Assembly (NCBI RefSeq): GCF_000407185.1
Contig: NZ_KE136482.1
Coordinates: 868,001 to 932,000, forward strand
Direction: 5' to 3'
DNA from: Enterococcus malodoratus ATCC 43197
GTDB lineage: Bacteria > Bacillota > Bacilli > Lactobacillales > Enterococcaceae
DNA: 64,000 nucleotides
Shown: piece by piece, positions 7,063-15,181 of the stretch
Layout of the letters: each line of letters opens with the position of its first letter
Numbering within the stretch: the stretch's first letter is position 1
The notes under the pieces: model-generated
Told to the model about the DNA's origin: nothing
The model's input: the letters and a program-made list of their open reading frames with translations, nothing else
Databases searched by the model: none
Position numbers and translations under genes: made by a program

Positions 7063-8415
7063 TTATTGAATTGTTACCGCACGCCCGTCGCGTTCGGCAT
7101 TGAATTGCCCCATCGTAACCCAGGCTCTTGCGCCTCGATCGTATAACATATTTTTACCACCACTGCCTGCGCCTGCATTTGCTGAATAATACAATGGATC
7201 ATAGACTAAGAATTTCCCGTTATTGTACCCAGCGATCACTTTTGCATGATTTCTATTCTTATCGGAATTCTTCTGGTACGAAGAAAAGCCATAATATAGA
7301 ACGGGTTGACCATTCAACACACGATTAATAATTTGTACGGTATTTGATCCTGAAATATCTACTGTATTTCCGCCATAGGTTTTACCATATGCTGCTAACG
7401 CATTCGGTTTGATCACCCAATCGAAGCCAGCGCCAGTATACACATTTCCTTTTTGGCCATTCGGATTACTTGGATACATTGGCAAGCGGTCTTGCATCGT
7501 TCTTAGGTTTGGTCGGATATTCTTTGATCCAAGGATCATTGCTAACGAAGCAGACGCACATCCCCAAGGCGCCTTCACAGGTGTGTATTGGCTAACATAA
7601 GGAACACTATTGATGATGTTCGTTGATTTAGCAGGAACCGCGCCACCAGTGACAGACCAAGAAACGCCTTCGTACCGCCACCCACGTCTGACCAAATCAC
7701 TTTTTTCAGATTCTAACAACGTATAATGATGGCTGCCAGCGTCTCGTGCATTTGGATTGAACACGCGATAAACTTTTTGGCCGCCGTTTGGTACTTTCCA
7801 AGCGACACCTTCATAGCGCCAGCCGGCACGTTTGATTTTGTCGATTTCCTTCGAATCTTTGGTATAAAAATGCTCGCCTGAGTTCGGGTTATAGGCACGG
7901 TACAGATTACTACCGCTGCCATCAATTTGCATACTAATGCCTTCATAGACCCATCCTAATGACATTAGATTGTCTTTTTCGCCACCGTTTAACGTGTGTA
8001 AGTGTTCTCCTGAATTCGGATTGTACACGCGGTAAACAGGTTTTAGACTTGCTGCTGCATACGCTTCGACAGGAAGTGACGCGCTGCGTGCATCTTCTTC
8101 GGCAATCTCACCAGTTTCTGGATTGGGAGCCATAACCTCTTGTTCAGGTACCGCCCTTACAGCAGGATTGAGATTGGTCACATCTGGAGTTTCGGGTTGT
8201 TCAGCTTTCGGCTGGTCGCTTTCTGACTGGCTTGATTGCGTTTGACTTTCTTCGGTTCTATTTTTTCGAGTTTCGCTTGTTTCAGTCGTACTGGTTTCTG
8301 ATTGGACTGTTTGAGACGATTGTTCAAGGACATTTTCCGCCTGAACAATTCCTCCCAGCCCTAAGGGAACCGTTAACAAACCAATAACTAATAACTTCCA
8401 ACACTTCTTTTTCAT
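7063..8415 (-). CDS. Secreted C39-like cysteine peptidase with DUF5648 repeats
   Basis: 450 residues. The ATG at 8413-8415 is preferred because GGGAG precedes it and the signal peptide (hydrophobic core about residues 7-25) then begins MKKKCWKL. A Ser/Thr/Glu/Gln-rich linker runs to about residue 120. Three DUF5648 repeats (YRVYNPNSGEHLHT, YRAYNPNSGEHFYT, YRVFNPNARDAGSHHYT) follow, then a C39-type domain with catalytic Cys in PWGCASASLAMI (about residue 285), His in NHAKVIAGY and Asp in LVYDPLYY. These peptidase domains act on the surface or on peptide bonds in wall material. Whether it processes a bacteriocin or cleaves wall peptides cannot be told. Confidence 0.8.
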   Translation of the reverse strand: MKKKCWKLLVIGLLTVPLGLGGIVQAENVLEQSSQTVQSETSTTETSETRKNRTEESQTQSSQSESDQPKAEQPETPDVTNLNPAVRAVPEQEVMAPNPETGEIAEEDARSASLPVEAYAAASLKPVYRVYNPNSGEHLHTLNGGEKDNLMSLGWVYEGISMQIDGSGSNLYRAYNPNSGEHFYTKDSKEIDKIKRAGWRYEGVAWKVPNGGQKVYRVFNPNARDAGSHHYTLLESEKSDLVRRGWRYEGVSWSVTGGAVPAKSTNIINSVPYVSQYTPVKAPWGCASASLAMILGSKNIRPNLRTMQDRLPMYPSNPNGQKGNVYTGAGFDWVIKPNALAAYGKTYGGNTVDISGSNTVQIINRVLNGQPVLYYGFSSYQKNSDKNRNHAKVIAGYNNGKFLVYDPLYYSANAGAGSGGKNMLYDRGARAWVTMGQFNAERDGRAVTIQ

Positions 8416-8484
8416 ATTCTCCCTCTTTCCTAATACCATGACCTTACTGATCGTTATTTCAAAAAAATCTTTTTATTCAATTTG

Positions 8485-8556
8485 TTACTTTCTTTTAGCT
8501 TTGAAGTAGAAACTACCGATCACGCTAGAAGCTATCACTCCTAAGAAAGTACACAT
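8485..8556 (-). CDS. Tiny hydrophobic ORF coupled to the preceding ORF
   Basis: 23 codons starting MCTFLGVIASSVIGSFYF and ending in a basic KAKRK. The start ATG overlaps the TGA of the 58-residue ORF by one base, the layout of translational coupling. One short TM helix with a basic tail is visible. It could be a real small membrane peptide or the leftover 3' part of a frameshifted gene; low certainty. Confidence 0.3.
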   Translation of the reverse strand: MCTFLGVIASSVIGSFYFKAKRK

Positions 8557-8732
8557 CAAAGACTCTCTGAAGCATTCACCTGTCTGAAAAGTTGTCTAAG
8601 ATTTGATACTAACACCACTCTGCTATCTGTTTTGATTGTTTTAACAGATACCTCGTCTTTGGGATTAACCATTAATACCCTTTTATCATTTAGTAATTCA
8701 TTATTCGATTGGACAATACTTTCTTGTTTCAT
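8556..8732 (-). CDS. Small hypothetical protein (58 aa)
   Basis: An ATG follows a strong AAGGAGGGAAAGA ribosome binding site. The product is MKQESIVQSNNELLNDKRV and onward, charged, with no TM segment and no recognisable domain. It lies 33 bp after the PrgN-like pseudogene and ends coupled to the 23-residue ORF. Plasmid replication neighbourhoods often carry such small genes. No function assigned. Confidence 0.45.
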   Translation of the reverse strand: MKQESIVQSNNELLNDKRVLMVNPKDEVSVKTIKTDSRVVLVSNLRQLFRQVNASESL

Positions 8733-8764
8733 TCTTTCCCTCCTTGAAGTTTTACGCTTGCTAG

Positions 8765-9028
8765 CTAAGTTGATAATTCATCTAAGTTTTTCAATATTTT
8801 TTCCTCTACTAAATCAATTTTATATCCAAGTAACTGAACTATCTCTACAAACTCCCTATCTCAGCCTTCGGGCATCAAAAACTGTTTACGATTTTTGTCG
8901 ATAATTCCGCTCATTTTCTCTATAATCTCTTGTCTCTTAATTTCATCTCTAGTTTGCTGATACAATCGGTAGTAACCTCGTAAATAGAGTAATGGATGAC
9001 CCTACGTGGATCCAACTAGACTTTTCAT
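8765..9028 (-). pseudogene. PrgN-like plasmid replication control gene, two nonsense codons
   Basis: An 88-codon frame with good start context (GGAGATTTAGCA then ATG) is broken by TAG after codon 8 and TGA after codon 55, then ends normally at codon 88. Read through the stops it contains GHPLLYLRGYYRLYQQTRDE, KNRKQFLMPEG and REFVEIVQLLGYKIDLVEEK, which I recall as features of the PrgN family of enterococcal RepA_N plasmids. Both stops could come from single changes in TGG (Trp) codons. The assignment is from memory and should be treated as moderate. Confidence 0.5.
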
Positions 9029-9188
9029 TGCTAAATCTCCTTTCCTCCGTTAGCGGACGTATCCTCTCTGAACGTTAAAATTCCACCTCAAAACTGTGTT
9101 AGACTTAAGATGTACGAAAACAGCCTCATGAAACATTTCTCTGAGAACAAATCTATACAAAAACTAAAATTGAAATGGAGTTGGAATT

Positions 9189-10127
9189 ATGAAATTAGGT
9201 TTTATAAAGTCAAATTTTCCAAATGAGCGTCGCGTCCCTTTGTTACCTGAACATATCAAGCAATTCGCCAATTCAATTTATATCGAGAATGGTTTTGGTG
9301 ACTCGCTAAGTATCCCTGATGATAATTATCGAAAAGCAGGTTGCACTATTTTAACCCGTTCTGAAATTTTTGCCTCTTGTGAGGGAATCTTCTCTCTCAA
9401 ACTCCTCCAACCATCTGATTACGACTTGATTCGTCAAAATCAGATGATTATTGGTTGGACTCATCCACTGGGATCAGGTAAAGAATTTATGGAGACTCAA
9501 GCAATTCCTAAAAATCTCTATATTCTTGATATCGATAATCAAAGACCCATGATGTACTATCAGGAAAATGCTTATCCTACACAGTTGATTCCTAGAAACT
9601 TCGTTTATCAAAACAGCTTCTATGCTGGTTATGCCGGAGTATTACATGCTCTCTTGAATTTTGGCTTATTACCAAATAGTAATTGTGAGATTGCTATTTT
9701 AGGGTCCGGAAATGCAGCTCAAGGTGCTTTCCATGCGATCTCAAAAATTTCTTCTTCTGTCCGACTTTTTTATCGAAAAACACTTCCGCAATTCAAACAA
9801 CAACTTTCTAAATACTCGATTATCATTAACGGCATTGAAGTGGGCGATTCGGGTAAGCCCATTATGACTATTGCAGAGCAAGGGCAGTTAAAAACGGGGG
9901 CCTTTATTATTGATATAGCAGCGGACGCTGGAAATGCAATTGAAGGAAATCAGACAACGACCGTACCTGATCCGATCTATCAAAAAAATGGTATTTATTA
10001 CTATACTTTACCTAACACGCCTACCTTCGCTTACCGAAATGTCAGCCAAATCCTAAGTGAACAATTTAGTAAGTACATTTTCAAAAATGATATTTCAGTC
10101 TTCATTGATGAAATTGAAGACAAATAG
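9189..10127 (+). CDS. ceo: N5-(carboxyethyl)ornithine synthase
   Basis: 312 residues, related to alanine dehydrogenase and transhydrogenase. The start MKLGFIKSNFPNERRVPLLP and the motifs IFSLKLLQP, IGWTHPLGSG and VYQNSFYAGYAG closely match the lactococcal/enterococcal NADP-dependent synthase that reductively condenses ornithine with pyruvate (about 313 aa). A nucleotide-binding segment AILGSGNAAQGAF lies near residue 175. GGAG precedes the ATG. It stands alone on the plus strand among plasmid remnants, a common home for ceo genes in lactic acid bacteria. The physiological role of the product is not clear. A weak hairpin GTTGAAC-AATA-GTTCAAC follows the stop at 10132-10149. Confidence 0.85.
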   Translation: MKLGFIKSNFPNERRVPLLPEHIKQFANSIYIENGFGDSLSIPDDNYRKAGCTILTRSEIFASCEGIFSLKLLQPSDYDLIRQNQMIIGWTHPLGSGKEFMETQAIPKNLYILDIDNQRPMMYYQENAYPTQLIPRNFVYQNSFYAGYAGVLHALLNFGLLPNSNCEIAILGSGNAAQGAFHAISKISSSVRLFYRKTLPQFKQQLSKYSIIINGIEVGDSGKPIMTIAEQGQLKTGAFIIDIAADAGNAIEGNQTTTVPDPIYQKNGIYYYTLPNTPTFAYRNVSQILSEQFSKYIFKNDISVFIDEIEDK

Positions 10128-10267
10128 TAATGTTGAACAATAGTTCAACTCCACTGGCAATATTTTTCAAATCTTATTTCAGATATTATTGCTAGGTTGA
10201 GTAGCCGACTCATCTGATGTTCGTTAGAACATTTATAAACTTCTCAAAAATATACGTGTTATACTAA

Positions 10268-10681
10268 TGCAGAGCTAAAGAAACAGTCGAAGTACATCAT
10301 TTTAGCTCTAAGCCAGTTGCGGAAACAGCTGGTTTTATTCATCCTTCATGGTCCTTATTACGTTTTACTTACGTTGTTCCTCGTATTCACATTAAAGGGC
10401 TTTTTAATGTTATGGTTATTGAATACCACGAGGATGTGAAAACAATGATTAACTTTTATCCTGTACACGTTTATGTTTCTAATTACCGAATGTACTCTTC
10501 CCTAGAAAAGGCCCACTTCAATAATTCTAAATCCAAAAATATTACAAGTATATTTGCCGTTTTAAATTTGAAGGAAATCAAATCAATGAAAATGAATCTG
10601 TTTATCTACGACATTGATATCAATAGTTTTGATACAATGAAAAGCGCTGTGAATAATTGTAAAAAAATTATGAATAAATAG
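10268..10681 (+). pseudogene. 5'-truncated gene of unknown function
   Basis: A plus-strand frame is open for 138 codons from just after a TAA at 10265-10267, but its first ATG is only at 10412. The codons before that ATG look coding (VEVHHFSSKPVAETAGFIHP, then SWSLLRFTYVVPRIHIKGLF), and neither an ATG, GTG or TTG with a ribosome binding site nor another start was found. So the gene seems to have lost its 5' end, or it uses a start I cannot see. No domain recognised; the region before it (10150-10267) holds only short inverted repeats. Confidence 0.4.
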
Positions 10682-10693
10682 GTCCTGTCTTTT

Positions 10694-10721
10694 ACACTGA
10701 GTTAACTGCTCAGTGTTTTTT
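10694..10721 (+). terminator. Intrinsic terminator
   Basis: Stem ACACTGAG / CTCAGTGT, 7-nt loop, followed by six T. It lies 13 bp after the truncated gene's stop, showing that this end of the gene is intact. Confidence 0.85.
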
Positions 10722-10818
10722 CTTCAATAAACTGAGTTAGTTGGTTTATTAAAACTATCTTTTTACCCCTTTAAAAAAATTGCTTGTGGTAAAAATAATT
10801 CGCAGAAGGTGAGTATCT

Positions 10819-11016
10819 GTGTCCATTGAATTAGAACGTTCTCTTGAATTAAGAAAGATGCACTTAGAAAAAGAAGATCAAGAGTGTAATCATGAGTATG
10901 AAAAAGAGGTTTTTAACGATATTCCCACTGGAGATTACGCTTGTAAAAAATGTGGTAAATCTATTTCTAAATCCTTTTACATTGGACTAATGAAGGTTAA
11001 ACAAGCACTAGATTAG
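10819..11016 (+). CDS. Small protein with a zinc-finger-like CxxC motif
   Basis: 65 residues from a GTG start with AAGGTGAG five bases upstream. It has the potential metal ligands ECNHEYEKE and YACKKCGKSI, i.e. C-x-H plus CxxC, a short zinc-ribbon-like arrangement, and a charged N-terminal helix. Such proteins are common on enterococcal plasmids; no function known. Confidence 0.5.
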   Translation: MSIELERSLELRKMHLEKEDQECNHEYEKEVFNDIPTGDYACKKCGKSISKSFYIGLMKVKQALD

Positions 11017-11107
11017 TTTAATGCTTCTTCTTTATTGACTTGGGTTACCGGATAGTTCCAGATAGTTCTATTCAATTATGTTACACTCAACAGAAGAGGT
11101 GATTTTT

Positions 11108-11353
11108 ATGTTAAGAACACAAATTGATGTTATTTCTTTAATGAAATCAGTTTCATTGCGCGTAGCTGATTCTTTCGACAGCGCTTCTGTTATTGCAGAA
11201 TTTAAAACTCCTGAAGAATTGCTAGCATATTCAGAAAAAAATTTTGATTTCTTTTCTGAGGAATTTCTAAAGTCCTTCCGTAAAGATTTTCAAGACGCTT
11301 ATGTCACTGAGATAATCAAACAATTAAAAGAACAAAGTGTGTCCTTTAATTAG
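11108..11353 (+). CDS. Small hypothetical protein (81 aa)
   Basis: The ATG at 11108 is chosen because AGAGGTG precedes it. The product (MLRTQIDVISLMKSVSLRVA and on) is soluble, mixed-charge and probably helical, with no recognised domain. An intrinsic terminator overlaps its stop. It belongs to the group of small plus-strand genes at 10.8-11.7 kb, all on the same strand with their own ribosome binding sites. Confidence 0.45.
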   Translation: MLRTQIDVISLMKSVSLRVADSFDSASVIAEFKTPEELLAYSEKNFDFFSEEFLKSFRKDFQDAYVTEIIKQLKEQSVSFN

Positions 11354-11375
11354 ACTCTAAAGCAGAGTCTTTTTT
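11352..11375 (+). terminator. Intrinsic terminator
   Basis: Stem AGACTCT / AGAGTCT, 5-nt loop, then TTTTT; starts inside the stop codon of the 81-residue gene. Confidence 0.8.
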
Positions 11376-11460
11376 ATTTATGCAACTTCTGCCTTGATTC
11401 CCGTCGTTACTAGACTTTTTATCCTAATTTGTATAACCTTATTTAAAAGGGAGTGATTCC

Positions 11461-11634
11461 GTGTTAAAAAGAGTACTAACATCAATTTGGGTAACATTCA
11501 TCTATCTTTTTGTCTCCAACCTTGGCAATTTGTTCTTCGGAGTTAGCAAAACTTTCAGTTGGACGACAACTCTGTGGGAATCTCTATTTTTCTTTATCTT
11601 TGTATTTTTACTTTTGCAGTTTAAAAAGAAGTGA
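11461..11634 (+). CDS. Small membrane protein (57 aa)
   Basis: A GTG start behind AAGGGAGTGATTCC. The product begins MLKRVLTSIWVTFIYLFVSN and has two hydrophobic segments (about residues 8-25 and 40-54) and a KKK end. Size, start context and topology support a real two-TM peptide. No family recognised. Confidence 0.45.
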   Translation: MLKRVLTSIWVTFIYLFVSNLGNLFFGVSKTFSWTTTLWESLFFFIFVFLLLQFKKK

Positions 11635-11702
11635 TATTCTCCTATTCTCCGTTAGCATACTTTCCATTTAATTTCTGATATCATGTTAGTGAAGGTGTCA
11701 AT

Positions 11703-12062
11703 GTGAATTTTTTTTATGTTTTTTTCAGCTTCTTGACTAGTTTAGGTATTCTACTAATGATTTATGCTTTTTATCGTGACTTCAAAAATTTAACTTTACT
11801 TCAAAAGATTTCACTCATAATCATTACTATTGGCGGGACAACTTTCCAAAGCTTTGACACTAAATCGTCAAATCGTTCAATCAGATACGCTTCCGTATCG
11901 TTTTCTAAAAGCCAATCAATTTCTATTTTCCAAACTGCTCCTTTTTTCGCTGCGTTAAAGATGTGCCCTTGGAAATCTTGTGGAATAGCTATGAAACATT
12001 CTTTGAGCTCAACAACAATCGCTGTAAAAACTGTTTCATCTATACCGCAATTCTGTTCATAG
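11703..12062 (+). pseudogene. Membrane gene fragment running into an opposite gene
   Basis: GTG start with AAGGTG upstream. The first 45 residues (MNFFYVFFSFLTSLGILLMI, then YAFYRDFKNLTLLQKISLII) look like a genuine two-helix membrane protein. After about base 11835 the frame simply continues antisense through the gene at 11801-12127, and its translation loses all membrane character. The natural 3' end appears lost at a recombination junction. Confidence 0.4.
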
Positions 12063-12127
12063 AAAACAATTCTGATAATGTCTCCTGACTTAAGTTGTTC
12101 ACTCTTCGTTAACGCCTGCTGCATCAT
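11801..12127 (-). CDS. Hypothetical protein, probably with an altered C-terminus
   Basis: 108 residues beginning ATGATG after GAGGGAGAA. It contains KSGDIIRIVFYEQNCGID, FTAIVVELKECFIAIP and KKGAVWKIEIDWLL, a soluble beta-rich pattern reminiscent of small plasmid-encoded proteins but not one I can name. The last residues (about VMIMSEIF) are encoded by DNA that on the other strand belongs to the truncated membrane gene, so the original C-terminus was probably replaced at the junction near 11825-11835. Confidence 0.5.
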   Translation of the reverse strand: MMQQALTKSEQLKSGDIIRIVFYEQNCGIDETVFTAIVVELKECFIAIPQDFQGHIFNAAKKGAVWKIEIDWLLENDTEAYLIERFDDLVSKLWKVVPPIVMIMSEIF

Positions 12128-12205
12128 TCGATTTTCTCCCTCAAATAAAAATCCGTAATTTCTAATTGTAAATGTTTCTCAAACTTCAGCTGAACATAAA
12201 TCTTG

Positions 12206-12451
12206 TCAATTTATTTGTGATCTCATAAGAGCACTTTCGATAATCTTTGCGAAAATATAGGACAGGATCGTACAAAAAGCAGAAACTATATAACCCGTGC
12301 CGACAAAATACAAACCAATAGTTAAAACAGCGCTAAATACTGATAAAAACTTTGCGTTTCTCAAATCTTTTCTTAACTCCCTCATAGAAACACGATTGAT
12401 CATTTGAACGAGTTCATGTCTTTCCGAAGGCTTTTTGTATGATGTATGCAT
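12206..12451 (-). CDS. Small two-TM membrane protein (81 aa)
   Basis: A basic N-terminal third (KKPSERHELVQMINRVSMRE) is followed by two hydrophobic segments (about residues 36-52 and 54-72). Its start lies inside the upstream 58-residue gene in another frame, so the two overlap and are likely coupled. Function unknown; genes of this type sit near replication and partition loci in enterococcal plasmids. Confidence 0.5.
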   Translation of the reverse strand: MHTSYKKPSERHELVQMINRVSMRELRKDLRNAKFLSVFSAVLTIGLYFVGTGYIVSAFCTILSYIFAKIIESALMRSQIN

Positions 12452-12590
12452 TTTCTATCAACTCCTCTACAACTTCATATGGATAAACTTTTTTCTTTGA
12501 ATTCTTATTCTGTTGATCTACTAACCAATCAAGCTTTTCGCTCGTTCCTTTTTTGAAGACAAATTTCCTTCGCGGATTCTTAGTAGGCAA
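12414..12590 (-). CDS. Small basic protein with TTG start (58 aa), possible ribbon-helix-helix type
   Basis: TTG start with an excellent GAAGGAGG site seven bases upstream; no ATG exists in frame. The product begins MPTKNPRRKFVFKKGTSEKL and ends VEELIENAYIIQKAFGKT: a basic strand-like N-terminus then two helices, a layout seen in ribbon-helix-helix plasmid proteins. It overlaps the 81-residue membrane gene by 38 bp. The 104-residue gene ends 31 bp upstream, so the three form a small operon. The DNA-binding role is a guess. Confidence 0.5.
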   Translation of the reverse strand: MPTKNPRRKFVFKKGTSEKLDWLVDQQNKNSKKKVYPYEVVEELIENAYIIQKAFGKT

Positions 12591-12620
12591 GGTGGGTCCT
12601 CCTTCACTATAGGGTGGCCC

Positions 12621-12935
12621 CTACTTTTTCTTCTTCATACGAGGTAACACTAATTCGCCACGATTGATATTCACGTCATCAGTGACGTAGCAGCGATAGC
12701 TGCCGTCAACTGCTAAAACAACCTGCTTAATAGGGATTTCTGTTTGCTTTTTGTACTTTGTAACTAAAACAATCCTCTCTAAGTTATAAATGGATTGACC
12801 GTCTAGTACCTCATTTTCAAATAGTGACAAGCTCATGTTTGGCATGACTTTGATTGCTACCATGATATTCTTTTTATCCCAAATCGGATCGACTGTTTTT
12901 CCGATTGGAAGTGTGATCGTTTTTCTTTCTCGCAT
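12621..12935 (-). CDS. Hypothetical protein (104 aa)
   Basis: Soluble, basic at the C-terminus (LPRMKKKK). Contains TITLPIGKTVDPIWDKKN, FENEVLDGQSIYNLERIV and VVLAVDGSYRCYVTDD. Start supported by AGAAGGGAG. First gene of a three-gene minus-strand set with the TTG-start gene and the membrane protein. A 13-bp palindrome lies just upstream (12954-12966). No family recognised. Confidence 0.5.
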   Translation of the reverse strand: MRERKTITLPIGKTVDPIWDKKNIMVAIKVMPNMSLSLFENEVLDGQSIYNLERIVLVTKYKKQTEIPIKQVVLAVDGSYRCYVTDDVNINRGELVLPRMKKKK

Positions 12936-12953
12936 TGGTATGCTCCCTTCTTA

Positions 12954-12966
12954 GTATCCTGGATAC
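12954..12966. promoter_or_regulatory. 13-bp palindrome, candidate operator
   Basis: GTATCC-T-GGATAC, a perfect inverted repeat placed immediately before the ribosome binding site of the three-gene operon starting at 12935. Small DNA-binding proteins of plasmid loci commonly bind such sites. Confidence 0.35.
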
Positions 12967-13182
12967 ATAGTGTCTAGTTAAACGTTTATTGTTTACTAAA
13001 TAATTGTGTATTCGTAGAACAAAAAGCTTTCGCAGATTTTTACAACCGGAGAAATCTAACTCCTATTGAGGCCGGATATTGTAAAGGGCCACGATAAAAT
13101 GTAGGAAAAGGGCCATCGAAAATGTAGGTTAGATTTAAAATCTGATATTCTTTTTCATGAAACCATTCAAGGAGAGTGACTC

Positions 13183-14409
13183 ATGCGAAAAGATGTCTTA
13201 GAAGGAGTCTTACGACACATTATGAACGATATTCAACCTAACTATGCAGCCATGGCCAAGCAATATAATTGTGATTACCGAACAGTCAAGCGTTACTATG
13301 AAGCTGGAACTAAAGGGGAAGTAGAACAGATCAAAAAGAGACAATCTTCTGCTCCTCTTTTATTAAGCGGTTTTGAAGAAATTATTAAAGATAAAATGGA
13401 GTTAAGCTGTTCCGCTTCTTCAATTTATTATTTTATTAAGAAAAAAGGATATCAAGGTGGCTATACCACCGTCAAACGATATTGTCGGAACTATCGAGAA
13501 AAGCGTGTAAAAAAGGCAACCATTCGAATTGAAACGACGCCAGGTCTTTCTGCTCAAGTCGATTGGAAAGAAAATATTAAGATGGTGAGTAAACATGGTG
13601 AAGTCTTTTACTTCAATCTTTTTCTATATATTCTAGGCTATTCTCGCATGAAATACTTAGAGGTAACCTTTGATCGAACCCAAGCGAATGTCTTCAATTG
13701 TTTGGTCAATGCGTTTGAGTACTGCGGGAATGGTGTTCCTCAAGAAATTTGGTTTGACAATATGAAAACAGTTGTTGATAGAAGTAAAAGCCAATTTGGT
13801 CAAACCGTTTTTAACGAAAAATTTCGTCAATTTGCTAAAGATGCTGGATTCAATCCGATTGCTTGTCGCCCTTTTCGTCCACAAACCAAAGGCAAAGTTG
13901 AAGCTTTAGCTCGTACTGTTAACCGCTTAATGGTCTTTAACTACGAGTTTGAAAATGAGCAGGAGCTAAAACGAATCGTCTATGAGTTTATGAATGACTT
14001 AAATAATGAACGTTCTCAAGCAGTGAATAATCATCCCTCTAAGCTTCTTATAGATGAACAATCGGTGTTGCGTCCTTTCAATCGTTTAGAATTAGTCAGA
14101 TATGTTTCTAGAACCCAACACGTAATTAGAAAAGTTTCCATTGAATCCATGGTCCAATATCAAAACTCAAAGTATTCTGTTCCCGTGAAATATATTGGTA
14201 AAGAGGTAACTTTAGATGTCCGTAAGGACAGTCTATTCATTTGGTATGGCCATCAATGTATTCGCTCGCACCCATTAAGCAAAAAAACCTTAAATTATCA
14301 ACGTGATGACTCTCTTGAGATTCTTCGATCTGATGTCTTCAAATACTTAGAAGACGAAGAGTTGGAGCGCTTTGTAGAAGAAAATTTAGATGCTTACGAT
14401 GAATTATAA
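13183..14409 (+). CDS. istA: IS21 transposase IstA
   Basis: 408 residues. An N-terminal helix-turn-helix (YAAMAKQYNCDYRTVKRYYE) is followed by a DDE integrase core: Asp in AQVDWKENIK, Asp in IWFDNMKTVV and Glu in KGKVEALART. The C-terminal part has the beta-barrel of IstA (NSKYSVPVKYIGKEV). Length and layout are normal, so it is probably functional. It overlaps the istB reading frame region, and a GGAG precedes its start. Confidence 0.95.
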   Translation: MRKDVLEGVLRHIMNDIQPNYAAMAKQYNCDYRTVKRYYEAGTKGEVEQIKKRQSSAPLLLSGFEEIIKDKMELSCSASSIYYFIKKKGYQGGYTTVKRYCRNYREKRVKKATIRIETTPGLSAQVDWKENIKMVSKHGEVFYFNLFLYILGYSRMKYLEVTFDRTQANVFNCLVNAFEYCGNGVPQEIWFDNMKTVVDRSKSQFGQTVFNEKFRQFAKDAGFNPIACRPFRPQTKGKVEALARTVNRLMVFNYEFENEQELKRIVYEFMNDLNNERSQAVNNHPSKLLIDEQSVLRPFNRLELVRYVSRTQHVIRKVSIESMVQYQNSKYSVPVKYIGKEVTLDVRKDSLFIWYGHQCIRSHPLSKKTLNYQRDDSLEILRSDVFKYLEDEELERFVEENLDAYDEL

Positions 14410-14419
14410 GGAGGCTCAT

Positions 14420-15181
14420 ATGTCAAATTACCATCAGTTATTAAATCAATTATCAGATTTAAATCTTACCTGTATCAAAGAAATTTTACCTGCCCATTTA
14501 GATGAAGTAGCTAAAAATGAACAATCTCTAGTTGATTCTTTATTTGAATTAACACATCAAGAAATTAGCTATCGTAGAAAGGAGACCCAAAGAAAAATTT
14601 TAAAACGGGCAATGTTTCCCTATCATAAACGCCTTCATGATTTTAACTTTGATTTTCAACCCAAAATCAAAAAAAGTGAAATTCAAGATTTAGTGACATT
14701 ACGCTTTTTAGACACGTATGACAACCTTTTATTCATTGGAAATAGCGGTGTTGGAAAAACCCATTTAGCCGTTTCAATTGGTTTAGAGTGTATTGATAGA
14801 GGGCAGAGCTGTTTATTTATCACTAGTACAGAACTGGTTAATCGACTTATCCGGGCACATAAACGTGGGACAAGTGATACCATGCTCAAAAAATATGCGA
14901 GCTATTCTGTATTAATTATTGATGAAGTCGGGTATCTCCCCTTCTCAAAAGAAGGATCTAACTTACTGTTTCAACTAATTAATATGCGATACGAAAGAAA
15001 ATCAACGATTATTACAACGAATATTCCTCTGTCTCAATGGTCCGAAATTTTTGGTAATAAGAAATTGACTAATGCTTTATTGGACCGATTGGTCCATCAT
15101 TCTAAAATTATTCAAATTACAGGACCTTCCTATCGAATGAAAAGTTATAGTGAAACGAAAGGAAAAGAAACGAAACGATAA
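14420..15181 (+). CDS. istB: IS21 helper ATPase IstB
   Basis: 253 residues from the ATG at 14420, chosen because AAGGAGG lies six bases upstream. AAA+ ATPase with Walker A GNSGVGKTHLAVSIG (about residue 110) and Walker B VLIIDEVGYLPF. It assembles on target DNA and stimulates IstA. Lies 10 bp after istA. Confidence 0.95.
   Translation: MSNYHQLLNQLSDLNLTCIKEILPAHLDEVAKNEQSLVDSLFELTHQEISYRRKETQRKILKRAMFPYHKRLHDFNFDFQPKIKKSEIQDLVTLRFLDTYDNLLFIGNSGVGKTHLAVSIGLECIDRGQSCLFITSTELVNRLIRAHKRGTSDTMLKKYASYSVLIIDEVGYLPFSKEGSNLLFQLINMRYERKSTIITTNIPLSQWSEIFGNKKLTNALLDRLVHHSKIIQITGPSYRMKSYSETKGKETKR

Noticed and set aside
8632-8904. Plus-strand ORF of 90 codons
   Set aside because: It is antisense to the PrgN-like pseudogene and the 58-residue ORF; those have ribosome binding sites and coherent content.
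12936-13079. Origin of transfer
   Set aside because: Only short palindromes are present; no recognised nick-region motif or adjacent relaxase gene.
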